64,000 nt of DNA from Melioribacteraceae bacterium (GTDB taxonomy: Bacteria; Bacteroidota; Ignavibacteria; Ignavibacteriales; Melioribacteraceae). Positions 44,995-54,090 of this stretch are shown here, piece after piece. Positions within the stretch are counted from its first letter, which is position 1, and each line of letters opens with the position of its first letter. The stretch lies in contig JAFGMI010000038.1 of the NCBI GenBank assembly GCA_016927595.1, forward strand, positions 1 through 64,000. The letters run 5' to 3'. Made by a program: the position numbers and the translations under genes. The notes under the pieces were generated by a model. It did not search any database. It was not told where the DNA came from and was given only the letters and a program-made list of their open reading frames with translations.

Positions 44995-46344
44995 ATGAAA
45001 CATTATGATATTGCAATTATCGGAGGCGGTCCAGCGGGAGTTGCATGTGCCATTTCAGCAAAGAATACTCATCCCGACAAAGAAGTTGTATTGATACGGA
45101 AGGAAAGTAAACCGATGGTACCATGCGGTATTCCGTACACACTTTTTACACTGAATCAAGTCAGCGATAATATTCTACCCGACACACCATTAGAAAAAAA
45201 TAAAATAAATGTTATTGACGATGAAGCAGTAGGCAGAACTGACCATAAAATACTATTGGCTGATAATGGTGAGATTGAATTTGAAAAACTTGTGCTTGCA
45301 ACCGGATCAAAAGCTGTACTGCCGAATATCGAAGGAGTCGATAAGGAAAATATTTTCTTAGTCCGTAAAAATATGGAATACCTCGAGAATCTGAAATTAA
45401 AGCTAAAAGATGCAGAAAATGTTGTAATTCTTGGAGGCGGGTATATTGGAGTTGAAGTTGCAGACGAATTATTGAAAAGCGGAAAAAAAATTACAATTGT
45501 TGAAATGATGGATTTTTTACTGCCTTCGATGGATAATGAATTCGGCGAAAAGGTTGAGGAAATTATTAAAGGCAAAGGCGGCAGAGTTATCACAGGAAAA
45601 AGTGTTCAAAAAATATTAGGAAGTAATAAGGTAAGCGGTGTTGAGTTAAATGATGGTTCGGAGATCGGATGCGACCTGTTGATAATTTCTTGCGGTTATA
45701 AACCCAGTATCGAGTTGGCTGAAAAATTTAACCTTGTGTGTGAAAAAGGTAAAGGGATACTGGTCGATGATTATTTACGGACTTCTGAAAAAGATATTTT
45801 CGCCATTGGCGACTGTGCAGCAAAATACGATTTCTTTACTGGTGAATTCTCGAATATAATGCTTGCTTCAACTGCAATGGCTGAAGGACGTTTAGTCGGC
45901 TCCAATATTTACTCAATTAAAGTTATAAGAAAATACCAGGGCGTATTAGGTACGTTTTCAACAAAAATAGGGGACACTGCTTTTGCATTAAGCGGAATTA
46001 CAGAAAGGCGTGCAAAGGAAAGGGGACTGGAATATACAGTCGGTTTTGCAAAAGCGGTAGACCGTCATCCTGGCAAACTTCCCGGAGCAGCCGAGATGAC
46101 AGTAAAACTCCTTTTTTCTACTTATTCACATCAACTGCTCGGCGCCCAGGTTATGGGTGGTGATTCAGTCGGTGAATTAATTAATATGGCTTCGGTAATG
46201 ATATTAAATAAAATGACAGATACGGATATTGATACGCTGCAAATAGGTACTCATCCTTTGCTGACGCCGTCGCCAATTGCATACCCGGTAATTAATGCAA
46301 CTGCCGATGCAATAAAAAAATGGTATAAATATCAAAGCGCTTAG
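44995..46344 (+). CDS. CoA-disulfide/persulfide-reductase-like FAD-NAD(P) oxidoreductase
   Basis: A 449-residue flavoprotein. ATG 44995 is favoured by GAGG 7 nt upstream and gives the FAD motif IIGGGPAGVACA right at the N-terminus. The active-site Cys44 lies in MVPCGIPYTLF, the signature of CoA-disulfide reductase, NADH oxidase and NADH persulfide reductase. NAD(P) binding is in VVILGGGYIGVEVADELL and the second FAD motif in DIFAIGDCA. The C-terminal dimer domain is complete and lacks the rhodanese extension of some persulfide reductases. Within this operon it probably reduces a disulfide or persulfide. Confidence 0.88.
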   Translation: MKHYDIAIIGGGPAGVACAISAKNTHPDKEVVLIRKESKPMVPCGIPYTLFTLNQVSDNILPDTPLEKNKINVIDDEAVGRTDHKILLADNGEIEFEKLVLATGSKAVLPNIEGVDKENIFLVRKNMEYLENLKLKLKDAENVVILGGGYIGVEVADELLKSGKKITIVEMMDFLLPSMDNEFGEKVEEIIKGKGGRVITGKSVQKILGSNKVSGVELNDGSEIGCDLLIISCGYKPSIELAEKFNLVCEKGKGILVDDYLRTSEKDIFAIGDCAAKYDFFTGEFSNIMLASTAMAEGRLVGSNIYSIKVIRKYQGVLGTFSTKIGDTAFALSGITERRAKERGLEYTVGFAKAVDRHPGKLPGAAEMTVKLLFSTYSHQLLGAQVMGGDSVGELINMASVMILNKMTDTDIDTLQIGTHPLLTPSPIAYPVINATADAIKKWYKYQSA

Positions 46345-46345
46345 G

Positions 46346-46756
46346 ATGACTCCGGACAGAAAAAAAACACTATCGGTTATATTGGTGATTACGGCAGCCC
46401 ATTCTTTAGCAGTCGGTATAGGCTTGATAATAATGCCGGCTGCATTAATAAATTTTTTCGGGTTTGCAGAGGTGACCGAAAGATTTTTCCCTTCGCAGGG
46501 AGGTGTGTTTCATATTGTTATGGCGGCAGGTTATGCGATGGCTGCTTATAATTCAAACAAATGCGATTGCCTGATACAGTTCTCAGTTTTTGTAAAATTC
46601 TGCGCTACGTTTTTTTTACTGATTTATTTTTTGTTTTTTCTACCGGTGTGGCTTGTGTTGGTATCATGTGTAACCGATTTTATTTTAGGCTCCGCTATAT
46701 TAATTGCCTATCGTTCGAATAAAAATTTATTGGTACGCGGTAATATCATTGAATAA
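46346..46756 (+). CDS. Four-helix membrane protein of unknown function
   Basis: A 136-residue protein, 1 nt after the flavoprotein. About four membrane segments are visible (around 8-30, 48-66, 76-97, 98-120) with few polar residues between them. A conserved-looking FFPSQGGVFHIVMAAGY recalls small DUF4345-like membrane proteins, but I cannot make a firm assignment. Its place inside the operon points to a link with the redox system. Confidence 0.6.
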   Translation: MTPDRKKTLSVILVITAAHSLAVGIGLIIMPAALINFFGFAEVTERFFPSQGGVFHIVMAAGYAMAAYNSNKCDCLIQFSVFVKFCATFFLLIYFLFFLPVWLVLVSCVTDFILGSAILIAYRSNKNLLVRGNIIE

Positions 46757-46760
46757 AAAC

Positions 46761-48383
46761 ATGGTAAAAATAGTGATTACGGGAGCTTCCGGTTTTGTAG
46801 GTCGCTATGTGATCGACAACCTGAAAGAAGAATACATTTTGTATGCTGTAGCCCGGCGTTCAAGAAAAGAAGCTGATATTCCGTATCATCAGAATTTAAA
46901 CTGGATACAATGTGATGTTGCCAAAACAGATTGCCTTAATGAGGTTGCAGGTTATTTAAAATCAGAAGGAGGTGCCGATTTAGTTATACATCTGGCAGCT
47001 TACTATGATTTTACAAATCAATATAATCCGGAATATGACCGGACTAATGTCGGCGGCACTAAAAACGTTCTTGAGTTTGCAAGAACAATCGGTGCAAGCC
47101 GTTTTATTTTTGCCAGTTCTCTCGCAGCCTGTGAATTTCCGAAAAAGGGTGAATCTATTAATGAAGACTCGTTGCCGGATTCCGAATGCGAATATGCCAG
47201 AAGCAAAAGAAAAGGGGAGTTGCTGGTCCGGGAATATTCAAAATATTTTCAGTGCGTTGTGGTGAGACTTGCTGCAGTTTATAGCGACTGGTGCGAATAC
47301 GCTCCTCTGTATAAATCTCTTTCAAAATGGTTGTCGAATGATATGGATTCCCGAATTCTTGCGGGCAGGGGAGAATGGGCAGTTCCATACATTCATGTTC
47401 ACGATGTCTGTTCATTCATAAGAAATATTATTAGGGGAGAAAACCTAGCTGGTTTTAATATTTACAATTGCAGCTTCGACGGATCAACATCTCATAAAGA
47501 ACTATTTGCAATTTCTACCAGGTACTATTTCGGTGAAGCCGTTAATCCCTTTTGCCTGCCTAAAATTATTTTATATCCGGGGCTGTTTTTAAAATATCTT
47601 ATGAAATATCTGCACATCTCATGCGAGCTGCCGTTCGAAAAATTCTGGATGATGGAATATATAGACCGGAAGCTGGAGGTTGACTCTTCACGCACAAGAC
47701 AGGAACTGAACTGGGAGCCTGCTCCCCGATATCATATTAAAAGGAGATTATTATTTCTTCTTGAAAAAAGAAAAAGTCATCCGGATGTATGGAAAATTAA
47801 AAATGAAGCTGCTTTAAAAAAGGTAACCAGAAGAATTAACCTTCTTATTTATGAAGAGCTTCTGAAACAGAAGGAATCTGTACTAAATAAAATATCGGAA
47901 AGAATTCTTGATGAAAACAAAAACAATTTCTTTTCATTATATAAAAAACTGGACCGTGAAGATTTTTTATGCTACATGAGTACATTATATCATCTGATAA
48001 TGGCGTCGGTTAGAAGCGGTGACAGAAGTTTGATGCTGAAATACATAGATGATATTGCCATAAGAAGGTTTGCAGAAGGTTTTGAGCCGGATATATTAAT
48101 AGGAACGCTGAATGTATATAAAGAAATAATTTTCGAACACCTTATATTAAATGAAGAACTGCTCAAACTAAAGCGTGAAATTTATAATTATATCGGGTTG
48201 AGTTTACAGATAGCACAGGATGAGATTGAGGATCTTTATGAGGAACTGATCAGAAAAATGTCTCTGGAAAAATTAACCGAATCCTCTCTGTTGCCTGATT
48301 GTGCAGAGCTGAGAAAGATGATTCGCCAGTTAAGTGCCTTCTATCAAATTTCACCGGATAATGAAAAGCTCAATGATAATTAA
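46761..48383 (+). CDS. NAD-dependent epimerase/dehydratase fused to an RsbRD_N-like domain
   Basis: A 540-residue protein. The first ~310 residues are an extended short-chain dehydrogenase: VITGASGFVGRYVID (NAD-binding), FIFASSLAACE and YARSKRKGE (the YxxxK catalytic pair). The last ~190 residues are all-helical and resemble the RsbRD N-terminal (RsbT co-antagonist-like) domain: ISERILDENKNNFFSLYKKL, SVRSGDRSLMLKYIDDIAIR and RFAEGFEPDILIGTLN. This is a rare combination. An ATG at 46704 in frame is possible, but it would overlap the previous gene by 53 nt, so I prefer 46761. It lies 4 nt after the membrane-protein gene. Confidence 0.78.
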   Translation: MVKIVITGASGFVGRYVIDNLKEEYILYAVARRSRKEADIPYHQNLNWIQCDVAKTDCLNEVAGYLKSEGGADLVIHLAAYYDFTNQYNPEYDRTNVGGTKNVLEFARTIGASRFIFASSLAACEFPKKGESINEDSLPDSECEYARSKRKGELLVREYSKYFQCVVVRLAAVYSDWCEYAPLYKSLSKWLSNDMDSRILAGRGEWAVPYIHVHDVCSFIRNIIRGENLAGFNIYNCSFDGSTSHKELFAISTRYYFGEAVNPFCLPKIILYPGLFLKYLMKYLHISCELPFEKFWMMEYIDRKLEVDSSRTRQELNWEPAPRYHIKRRLLFLLEKRKSHPDVWKIKNEAALKKVTRRINLLIYEELLKQKESVLNKISERILDENKNNFFSLYKKLDREDFLCYMSTLYHLIMASVRSGDRSLMLKYIDDIAIRRFAEGFEPDILIGTLNVYKEIIFEHLILNEELLKLKREIYNYIGLSLQIAQDEIEDLYEELIRKMSLEKLTESSLLPDCAELRKMIRQLSAFYQISPDNEKLNDN

Positions 48384-48429
48384 AACTAATTTGGTTATTA
48401 GGAATTAATAAAAAAACACAGGTAACAAA

Positions 48430-49251
48430 ATGGACGAACATGAAAAACAAATTGCATTAGAAGAAGAAAAGATCGATAAAACTATAAGTAAAATTAAACA
48501 CAGGATTGCCGTATTCAGCGGTAAAGGCGGTGTGGGTAAAACTACCGTCAGCGTTAATCTTGCTGCAGGTTTTCAATCACACGGAAGTTCTGCAGGAATT
48601 TTGGATGCCGATATTACAGGACCGAATGTAGCTAAAATGTTGGCAATACACGATGATGCAATAGTCCTTGACGGCTCGATTATTCCATTCGAAAAATACG
48701 GTTTGAAGGTCATTTCAATAGCCAGCATGATAAAATCAGGTCAGCCGGTTATCTGGCGTGGTCCTATGCGTTCTAAAGTAATAAACCAGTTCCTGGCTGA
48801 TGTGATGTGGGGCGACCTCGATTATCTTATAGCTGATCTGCCTCCTGGTACAGGTGATGAAATACTAACAATTGCTCAGAAAATGAAACCCGATTGCGCA
48901 GTAATTGTAACTACTCCTCAGGAAGTTTCTGTAATTGATGCTGAAAGAGCCGTTAATATGGCAAAAAAAATGGAAATTCCTTATATAGGAATTGTGGAAA
49001 ATATGGCAGGTTTTACTTGTCCTAGTTGCGGTGAAAAAATTGACCTGTTCGGTACCGGAGGCGGTGAAGAATTGGCATCGAAGGAAAATGTTCATTTTCT
49101 CGGTTCAATTCCGATTGATATAAATGCACGTATTCTCGGCGATAAAGGAATACCGGTAGTACTGCATCAACAGGATTCAGATATGGCAAAAACTTTTACT
49201 GGTATAACGGGTTTAATTGAAGATCATTATAAAATATCTCAGCAAGTATGA
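48430..49251 (+). CDS. Mrp/NBP35-family Fe-S carrier ATPase
   Basis: A 273-residue P-loop ATPase with the deviant Walker A FSGKGGVGKTTVSVNLAAG, LDADITGPN, and LIADLPPGTGDE. The C-terminal Cys pair is in TCPSCGEKIDLFGTGGG and bridges a [4Fe-4S] cluster at the dimer interface. The N-terminal MIP18-like domain of some Mrp proteins is absent. Mrp of this sort is the partner ATPase of the NifX-like Orp proteins in sulfate reducers. In this context it probably assembles or delivers a metal-sulfur cofactor. Confidence 0.9.
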   Translation: MDEHEKQIALEEEKIDKTISKIKHRIAVFSGKGGVGKTTVSVNLAAGFQSHGSSAGILDADITGPNVAKMLAIHDDAIVLDGSIIPFEKYGLKVISIASMIKSGQPVIWRGPMRSKVINQFLADVMWGDLDYLIADLPPGTGDEILTIAQKMKPDCAVIVTTPQEVSVIDAERAVNMAKKMEIPYIGIVENMAGFTCPSCGEKIDLFGTGGGEELASKENVHFLGSIPIDINARILGDKGIPVVLHQQDSDMAKTFTGITGLIEDHYKISQQV

Positions 49252-49288
49252 AAACCATAACCTTTAATTAAGATTATAAGGAGTAGAA

Positions 49289-49945
49289 ATGAACACAGAT
49301 GAAGAAAAAACAGGGATACCATTAATCGGCGACAAAATGCCAAGCATGAAGGTTCAAACAACACACGGAATGAAAAACATTCCGGAAGATTACAAAGGCA
49401 GATGGATAGTATTATTCAGTCACCCGGGCGATTTTACACCGGTATGTACAACGGAATTTTATGCATTTGCAAAGAGGAACGAGGAGTTTAAAAAATTAAA
49501 CGCAGAACTTATTGGGCATTCGATAGACCAAATCTTTTCTCATATTAAGTGGGTGGAATGGATAAAAGACAATTTGAAAATGGAAATACCATTCCCTGTA
49601 ATTGCGGACGATATGGGAAAAGTAGCACTTAAACTTGGAATGATACACCCTGGTAAAGGCGCCAACACCGTGCGTGCGGTATTTCTGATAGATCCAAACG
49701 GAATAGTAAGATTGATGATCTATTATCCCCAGGAAATTGGAAGACAGGTTGACGAAGTGCTGAGAGCGTTGAAAGCTCTTCAAATTTCAGACTCACAAAA
49801 AGTTGCAATGCCCGAGAATTGGCCGAACAACGAATTGATTAAGGATAAGGTTATTATACCTCCTCCTAAAGACGTTACGGAAGCGGAAAAAAGGATGAAA
49901 CCTGAAGAAGGTTACGACTGGTGGTTTACTTATAAATCTTTATAG
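49289..49945 (+). CDS. 1-Cys peroxiredoxin (Prx6 type)
   Basis: A 218-residue peroxiredoxin preceded by an AGGAG ribosome binding site. The peroxidatic Cys53 is in [15 protein letters not shown]. The long C-terminal extension and the closing DWWFTYKSL match archaeal-type Prx6 proteins, but the usual second Cys of the WWFCY motif is a Thr here. No other Cys occurs in the sequence, so it is a genuine 1-Cys enzyme. It removes H2O2 or organic peroxides, fitting protection of oxygen-sensitive clusters. Confidence 0.92.
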   Translation: MNTDEEKTGIPLIGDKMPSMKVQTTHGMKNIPEDYKGRWIVLFSHPGDFTPVCTTEFYAFAKRNEEFKKLNAELIGHSIDQIFSHIKWVEWIKDNLKMEIPFPVIADDMGKVALKLGMIHPGKGANTVRAVFLIDPNGIVRLMIYYPQEIGRQVDEVLRALKALQISDSQKVAMPENWPNNELIKDKVIIPPPKDVTEAEKRMKPEEGYDWWFTYKSL

Positions 49946-49987
49946 AATTTTTTAGAATATATCCCGGACCTATAAATAGGAGAACCT

Positions 49988-51361
49988 ATGATTAATAAAA
50001 TACTACTGCTTGTGATAACTGCTTTTATAGCATTAGCAGCTCAGACTCATAAGGAGTTAATAACCGATCCTTTCAGTTCACCCCAGGAAGTAACCGGTAC
50101 ATGTTTAACATGTCATGAAACTTCCGCACAAGAGGTAATGAAAACAAATCACTGGACATGGCTGGATGAAAAGTTTACGGACGAAGAAGGCAGCGAAGTC
50201 CAGAGAGGTAAGATTAATTTTATTAACAATTTTTGTATTGCTGTTCCTTCTAATTATCCCCGTTGTACCAGCTGCCATGTAGGGTATGGCTGGAAGGATC
50301 CGGACTTTGATTTCAGCAACGAGGAAAATGTAGATTGCCTGGTTTGTCACGATCAAACCGGCACGTATAAAAAAGTTCCCACCGGTGCTGGTTCACCGGC
50401 TTCAGATGTTGATCTTTTATATGTAGCGCAAAATGTGGGTGCGCCTTCAAGAAAGAATTGCGGAATATGTCACTTCGACGGCGGCGGCGGTACGGGGGTC
50501 AAGCATGGTGATCTTGACGACAGCCTTTACGATCCGGAGCCTGAAACAGACGTACATATGGGCGAACTGGGATTTGAATGTACAGAATGTCATACCACAA
50601 ATGAACATAAAATAATGGGAGCCAGCCATGGTTCGATGGCTTCGGGCGCCAATCATATTTACTGTACGGACTGTCACGAAGGTATTCAGCATAAGTATAA
50701 AACAATAGACAAACATATGAACTCGGTTGCATGTGAAACTTGTCATATTCCCGAATTTGCAAGAGTTGAACCTACTAAGACATGGTGGGATTGGTCAAAA
50801 GCAGGTGAAGACAGAAGTCCTGAAACAGATGAATTCGGCAAGGAAACATACAGTAAACTTAAGGGTGAATTTAAATGGGACAAAAATGTTATACCCACAT
50901 ACAAGTGGTATAATGGTAAAGCTTCATATTACACTTTCGGCGATAAGTTAAATCCCGGCGATGTACTTGAGCTGAATAAACTTGATGGCGACATATCCGA
51001 TCCGAAGGCAAAAATTTATCCGTTCAAAGTAATGCGAGGCACCCAAATTTACGATGCTGTAAACAACTATTTAATTATACCTAAACTATTCGGACCTGAC
51101 GGCTACTGGAAAACTTTCAACTGGGATGAGGCTTCACGGCTGGGAATGAATGAAATTAATCTGCCGTATTCCGGTGAATATTCCTTTGTAGAAACCGAAA
51201 TGTACTGGCCGATAAACCACATGGTTGCTTCCAAAGAGAAAGCACTGAAATGTAATTCATGTCACGGTGAAAACGGAAGAATGGATTGGGAAGCTTTGGG
51301 CTATTCCGGAGATCCGAGAAAAGTAAAGGGCAGAAATATCAGCAGTAACCAGACGAAATGA
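49988..51361 (+). CDS. Octaheme cytochrome c, tetrathionate-reductase-like
   Basis: A 457-residue exported protein (signal peptide residues 1-19, AGGAG ribosome binding site). I count eight CxxCH heme sites: CLTCH, CTSCH, CLVCH, CGICH, CTECH, CTDCH, CETCH and CNSCH. Arrangement and length match the octaheme tetrathionate reductase (OTR) family, which reduces tetrathionate and, in vitro, nitrite or hydroxylamine. The stretch MGELGFECTECHTTNEHKIM is a typical OTR region. Its position in an Orp-like operon with a persulfide-reductase-like flavoprotein hints at sulfur-compound reduction, but other substrates are possible. Its electron donor is not evident here. Confidence 0.88.
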   Translation: MINKILLLVITAFIALAAQTHKELITDPFSSPQEVTGTCLTCHETSAQEVMKTNHWTWLDEKFTDEEGSEVQRGKINFINNFCIAVPSNYPRCTSCHVGYGWKDPDFDFSNEENVDCLVCHDQTGTYKKVPTGAGSPASDVDLLYVAQNVGAPSRKNCGICHFDGGGGTGVKHGDLDDSLYDPEPETDVHMGELGFECTECHTTNEHKIMGASHGSMASGANHIYCTDCHEGIQHKYKTIDKHMNSVACETCHIPEFARVEPTKTWWDWSKAGEDRSPETDEFGKETYSKLKGEFKWDKNVIPTYKWYNGKASYYTFGDKLNPGDVLELNKLDGDISDPKAKIYPFKVMRGTQIYDAVNNYLIIPKLFGPDGYWKTFNWDEASRLGMNEINLPYSGEYSFVETEMYWPINHMVASKEKALKCNSCHGENGRMDWEALGYSGDPRKVKGRNISSNQTK

Positions 51362-51387
51362 TATATGATAAATCAAGAGAGGCAGAA

Positions 51388-51822
51388 ATGAAAATCGGAA
51401 TAATAATCTGTGACAGATACAAAACTTGTGCTGCCGGGAAATGTTTAAGAGCGATGCGCGAAAGAGAGGGAGCATTTGATATTTACAAGGATGTAGATGT
51501 TGAACTTGCCGGATATACCACCTGTGGTGGTTGTCCGGGGGGTAATATTGAATACGCTCCTGAGGAAATGAAGAAGAATGGTGTGGAAGTTATTCATTTT
51601 GCTACAGGAATGGTTGTGGGATATCCGCCTTGTCCATATATTAAACAATTTAAATCGTTTATTGAAACCAGATACAAATTGAAAGTGGTTGTAGGCACAC
51701 ATCCGATTCCCGAAAAATATTTTATTACGCATTCCAAACTTAATACCTGGGATTCGGAAACATGGGAAAATCTGATTGCCCCTACTTTAAAAGAAAAAGC
51801 GGTAAGAGAAGCCTATGATTGA
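51388..51822 (+). CDS. CGGC-domain protein
   Basis: A 144-residue protein with the CGGC signature in AGYTTCGGCPGGN and two more cysteines in CAAGKCLRAM. I choose ATG 51388 (AGAGG 5 nt upstream) over the ATG at 51358, which overlaps the cytochrome stop. The family is found in anaerobes and is presumed to bind metal or an Fe-S cluster; its function is unknown. Confidence 0.82.
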   Translation: MKIGIIICDRYKTCAAGKCLRAMREREGAFDIYKDVDVELAGYTTCGGCPGGNIEYAPEEMKKNGVEVIHFATGMVVGYPPCPYIKQFKSFIETRYKLKVVVGTHPIPEKYFITHSKLNTWDSETWENLIAPTLKEKAVREAYD

Positions 51823-51876
51823 ATGACATAAAAAGTTTCCAATTTCAAAAAGAAATTTAAATATGGGATACCAGAA

Positions 51877-52134
51877 ATGGCAAAAGTTGAATTATCGGTT
51901 CCGGTATATAAGCTGGCTCTTCTGCAGGCTTATTTATACGAGATTTTTAGTCTTGAGAATAAATGCGATATGAACTTCAATCATACGATATGGTATTTAA
52001 AACAGAACTTTACAGAGAAGGAAGCCGATATGATAATTTCATTCCTGAGAAGCAAGGGTGTGAATTGTGACTGCGACATACTACGGAAACTGGATCTTAG
52101 TGTTTTAGCCGCGCATGAATTGAATTTTCATTAA
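51877..52134 (+). CDS. Small DUF2695-like protein
   Basis: An 85-residue protein. The second half matches the DUF2695 pattern: a Cys/Asp-His start (CDMNFNHTIWYLKQNF) and a C-terminal CDCDILRKLD. The first ~25 residues resemble a short helix (VYKLALLQAYLYEIF). Function is unknown. It lies between the CGGC and NifX-like genes and is likely co-transcribed. Confidence 0.65.
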   Translation: MAKVELSVPVYKLALLQAYLYEIFSLENKCDMNFNHTIWYLKQNFTEKEADMIISFLRSKGVNCDCDILRKLDLSVLAAHELNFH

Positions 52135-52423
52135 TGGGTGAAAATATGTCGATTGTTTCTTTTACGGAAACACAGGAGAAACAGTGAAAAACTTCGGGAG
52201 TGAATTGTATAAAATTCAGAGTTGCAGTTATTCCTTTAAATATTGTCAGGTTGTATAAACGGTTTTAGTGATTAATAAAATTTCTGCTGGCGGTGACTGA
52301 TTTATAACTGATATGTCCGAAATACAGATGCTGGAAACAGAAAGAGATACAACGAATGTAATAAAAGAGTACTGATTTAAATTAAAACAGCGAAGTAAAT
52401 TTTTAAATAGATTTTAACCATAA

Positions 52424-52801
52424 ATGAAGATTGCAGTAGCTGTTAACAGTCCTTCCGTTAATTCGGAAATATCCGATGTATTTGGAAGGAGTGATTATTT
52501 TGTTTTATGGGACACTCAGAGTATTTCAAAAGAAATAATCTATAATCCCTTTTCCAAAACGTTCGATGAAGCCGGCATCCAATCAGCCCAACTGCTGATA
52601 GAAATTGGCGCCGATGCAGTGCTCATTAGAAAAATAGGTTTAAATGCACAAAGAATATTCGACTCTGCAGGAACTAAAATTTTTTTATGTCCCTGTGAAA
52701 AGCCGGAGACTGTTTTTAAACTTTTCATTGATAACAAACTTGAAATCTATAAGTCAGCCGAAGATAATTATAAGCTGAATAATCAAACTGAGATTGAATA
52801 A
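52424..52801 (+). CDS. NifX/NafY-like dinitrogenase-cofactor-binding family protein (paralogue 1)
   Basis: A 125-residue protein of the NifB/NifX (DIF-Mo cofactor) fold: MKIAVAVNSPSVNSEISDVFGRSDYFVLW, shortened here as AVAVNSPSVNSEISDVFGRS, then EAGIQSAQLLIEIGADAVL. The last ~25 residues are a charged tail. Relatives such as the Desulfovibrio orange protein bind a Mo-Cu sulfide cluster in this fold, with no nitrogenase involved. No nifHDK is visible in the window. It is preceded by 289 nt without a clear gene. Confidence 0.85.
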   Translation: MKIAVAVNSPSVNSEISDVFGRSDYFVLWDTQSISKEIIYNPFSKTFDEAGIQSAQLLIEIGADAVLIRKIGLNAQRIFDSAGTKIFLCPCEKPETVFKLFIDNKLEIYKSAEDNYKLNNQTEIE

Positions 52802-52841
52802 TCTTTTTAATTACCAATTACTCGTTAAATAAAGAGGAAAC

Positions 52842-53219
52842 ATGAATAGGCGAATCGCAGTAGCTATTGAAGAAAAAAATTCGGGAGTTGAACACGTTGC
52901 GGAGCATTTTGGCAGATGTTCCAAAATTATTATATGCGAACTTGGAGAAAATAACGAAATAATTAAGAAGGAAGTTTATCATAACCCGTTGAATGGTCAT
53001 CACGGTGGTGTTTGTCAGCTTCCCGCTTATATAAGCCAATATGGAATTCAAGTAATTATTGCAGGTGGAATGGGAGCAAAGGCAGTTGCTAATTTCCATT
53101 CTTACGGAATAGATGTAATTACCGCACCGGGCTTAGAATACGAATATGCACTTGAAAAGTTCAGATCCGGTAATCTTAGCGGATACGAGGAATGCGCCGG
53201 ACACTCTCACGATTGTTAG
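52842..53219 (+). CDS. NifX/NafY-like protein with His/Cys tail (paralogue 2)
   Basis: A 125-residue member of the same family: RRIAVAIEEKNSGVEHVAEH, then FGRCSKIIICELG, and AGGMGAKAVANFHSYGIDVI. Extra potential ligands are HHGGVCQ in the middle and ECAGHSHDC at the end. These resemble the metal-ligand positions of cofactor-binding Orp proteins. It lies 40 nt after paralogue 1. Confidence 0.87.
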   Translation: MNRRIAVAIEEKNSGVEHVAEHFGRCSKIIICELGENNEIIKKEVYHNPLNGHHGGVCQLPAYISQYGIQVIIAGGMGAKAVANFHSYGIDVITAPGLEYEYALEKFRSGNLSGYEECAGHSHDC

Positions 53220-53232
53220 CAGCGGGGTACAT

Positions 53233-54090
53233 GTGGTAATTACAGTAGCATCAGGTAAAGGTGGAACGGGTAAAACAACAGTTGCTGCGAGCATGGCGGA
53301 TGTCTTGAATGACTGTGTTTATATGGATGGAGACGTTGAAGAACCTAACGGGCATATACTCCTTAATCCTGAAATAAAACTTACGGAGAAAGTTTTTAAA
53401 ACACTGCCATCTATTGATTTCGGGAAATGCGATTTCTGCGGTAAGTGTATTGAAGTATGCGAGTTCAATGCTCTGATTAATCTGAAATCTGAAATTATCC
53501 TTTTCGAAGAGATGTGCCATAGCTGTGGGGCATGCATTTATTTTTGTCCTCAGAAAGCAATAAGCGAGGTACCGAAGGAAATAGGAGTTTTAAGGTATGG
53601 AACAGCGAAGGATAATATAACTTTTTTTGATGGAATATTAAGAATAGGAGAACCTTCAGCCGTCCCGTTGCTAAAGCGATTGAAGAGTAAAATAGAAAAC
53701 GGGAAAATCACCATAATCGACTCTCCTCCAGGCACATCATGTTCTATGGTAGAAGCAGTGAAGGATTCCGATTACTGTGTGCTCGTTACCGAATCTACAC
53801 CCTTCGGACTGAATGATTTAAAACTTGCAGTTGATGTTCTTAAAATAATAGGAATACCTTTCGGTATTATCATCAATAAATATCAGCCGGAATTCCGGCA
53901 ACTAGAAGAGTATATAACTGCAAACGGGTTTGATCTGCTTCTCAAGATACCATTCGAAAGAGAAATTGCAGAAGCATATTCAAAGGGAATTCTTCCGGTT
54001 ACTTATAAACCTGAACTGAGAAATCACTTTAAGAAACTGATGACCGAAATATCAGGAAAAATTAAACCGGAAAAAGTTAATGCCGGATAA
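53233..54090 (+). CDS. MinD-superfamily ATPase with inserted 2[4Fe-4S] ferredoxin (first of pair)
   Basis: A 285-residue ATPase. I choose GTG 53233 with GGGG 5 nt upstream; an ATG at 53146 would lie inside the previous gene. Walker A is ASGKGGTGKTTVAASMA near the start, and the switch aspartate is in DGDVEEPN. A ferredoxin insert follows with CDFCGKCIEVCEF and CHSCGACIYFCPQ, eight Cys for two [4Fe-4S] clusters. This two-part design is the ferredoxin-MinD protein of Orp and related operons. It probably couples ATP hydrolysis to electron delivery onto a cofactor. It overlaps the second ATPase gene by 11 nt. Confidence 0.9.
   Translation: MVITVASGKGGTGKTTVAASMADVLNDCVYMDGDVEEPNGHILLNPEIKLTEKVFKTLPSIDFGKCDFCGKCIEVCEFNALINLKSEIILFEEMCHSCGACIYFCPQKAISEVPKEIGVLRYGTAKDNITFFDGILRIGEPSAVPLLKRLKSKIENGKITIIDSPPGTSCSMVEAVKDSDYCVLVTESTPFGLNDLKLAVDVLKIIGIPFGIIINKYQPEFRQLEEYITANGFDLLLKIPFEREIAEAYSKGILPVTYKPELRNHFKKLMTEISGKIKPEKVNAG

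Noticed and set aside
50447-50762. Minus-strand frames opposite the octaheme cytochrome
   Set aside because: They are antisense to eight intact CxxCH motifs and have no start context.
52285-52310. Possible sigma-54 promoter in the gap before the first NifX-like gene (TGGCGGT...)
   Set aside because: The -24-like TGGC is present but no TTGC-like -12 element follows at the right distance.
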